Shown: positions 52,813 to 52,976 of the stretch, one piece after another
Layout of the letters: the number at the start of each line of letters is the position of its first letter
Position numbering within the stretch: the stretch's first letter is position 1
Origin: Flavobacteriaceae bacterium
GTDB lineage: Bacteria > Bacteroidota > Bacteroidia > Flavobacteriales > Flavobacteriaceae
DNA length: 52,976 nucleotides
Direction: 5' to 3'
Assembly: GCA_024743095.1 (NCBI GenBank)
Contig: JANSXF010000028.1
Location: 1-52,976, forward strand
Made by a program: the position numbers and the translations under genes
Notes under the pieces: generated by a model
Database searches by the model: none
What the model saw: only the letters and a program-made list of their open reading frames with translations
What the model was told of the DNA's origin: nothing

Positions 52813-52976
52813 TTACCAAGCCTCCAAGGGGGCTTTTTTCAACCTTCTGGAGGATACCCCTTTGATGGAGTTGACCAATTTGGATATCTGTACCTTGGGG
52901 TGGTATTCCACCAGCATATGCACATGGTCGGGCTCCCCGTTGAACTCCTTCAAAACCGCCCCTTGTCCTTGGCAGA
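52813..52976 (-). CDS. tnpA: IS200/IS605 TnpA (Y1 transposase), C-terminal fragment
   Basis: The last 54 codons on the minus strand read ...KEFNGEPDHVHMLVEYHPK, then ISKLVNSIKGVSSRRLKK, ending EAW before TAA at 52815-52813. DHVHM is the HUH metal motif and the SSRRL region precedes the helix with the catalytic Tyr in the family; the Tyr itself is not seen in this end. TnpA carries out single-strand peel-and-paste transposition. The N-terminus is beyond the window. Confidence 0.85.
   Translation of the reverse strand, partial: CQGQGAVLKEFNGEPDHVHMLVEYHPKVQISKLVNSIKGVSSRRLKKAPLEAW
52818..52839 (+). terminator. Possible terminator or element-end hairpin
   Basis: AAGCCTCC-AA-GGGGGCTT (52818-52835) forms a stem with one G-U pair, followed by a six-base T-run on the plus strand (52834-52839). 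It lies 25 bases beyond the secreted-protein stop but inside the tnpA 3' codons. The two-base loop is tight, so it may open to four or six. Confidence 0.35.

Larger units (their letters stand above)
52804..52976 (-). mobile_element. IS200/IS605-family element, truncated at the window edge
   Basis: Contains the 3' end of a tnpA on the minus strand. TTAC, a tetranucleotide used as target by some IS605-type elements, ends at 52803, nine bases before the tnpA stop; the boundary at 52804 is inferred and uncertain. tnpA pointing left on this side is the arrangement of divergent tnpA-tnpB elements (LE side). Confidence 0.45.

Overview
The window looks like a chromosomal segment of a marine-type Flavobacteriaceae bacterium (Bacteroidota), probably near Muricauda/Flagellimonas. 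Supporting signs are a type IX secretion C-terminal sorting domain on a subtilase, promoters of the Bacteroidota form (TANNTTTG at -7, here often about 20 bases after a TTTC, CTTG or GTTG box), few Shine-Dalgarno sites, several TTG/GTG starts, and families common in this group (DUF2480, DUF3078, DUF6973, DUF1460, DUF1080, DUF3050). The genus is inferred from general impression only. I saw no rRNA, tRNA, CRISPR array or prophage.

Layout. The first 139 bases are the right end of an IS200/IS605-family element: the tnpB 3' end, then a hairpin and a GTTGTCAA end that resembles an omegaRNA scaffold. Next come a serine beta-lactamase-like hydrolase, a secreted esterase, a BrnQ transporter (minus), a small zinc-ribbon protein and thiL (minus). 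Bases 6002-12661 hold an Fe-S assembly operon on the plus strand: sufA-like, sufB, sufC, sufD, sufS, sufE, a DUF59 (SufT-like) gene and a DUF2480 gene. Bases 13017-18805 hold a T9SS-exported subtilase, an endonuclease/exonuclease/phosphatase protein, hflX and a DUF3078 outer-membrane-type protein.

Bases 18981-30245 are a tightly packed minus-strand run of 13 genes that starts with hemA and continues hemC, hemD, hemE, a DUF6973 gene, a GNAT gene, hemF, a phzF-like gene, hemB, a serine hydrolase, a CNNM/CBS protein, ogt and a 3'-5' exonuclease. An AraC-type regulator diverges from hemA and is followed by a ThuA-domain gene. A DUF1460 and an MscS gene lie on the minus strand, then hemH (ferrochelatase), DUF3050, a MATE transporter and a lactonase-like lipoprotein run on the plus strand. 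hemJ (protoporphyrinogen oxidase) is at 48258. The window therefore encodes every step of the C5/protoporphyrin haem route except HemL. Together with the suf operon it is rich in iron-cofactor biosynthesis.

The right part (38.6-52.8 kb) has a YdjG/YdjI-like zinc-ribbon and SPFH pair, a minus-strand cluster (DUF1080 lipoprotein, Gfo/Idh/MocA oxidoreductase, DinB, P1 peptidase), a very large Asp-box propeller protein, and the plus-strand group hemJ, histidine kinase, enoyl-CoA hydratase and a secreted protein of unknown function. The window ends inside a minus-strand IS200/IS605 tnpA. Both edges thus fall in IS605-type elements whose visible halves have the same orientation. The strongest leads are the small-RNA-like IS end, two unassigned genes translationally embedded in the haem operon, DUF3050 coupled to ferrochelatase, the YdjG/YdjI-like pair without PspA, and apparently leaderless promoters.
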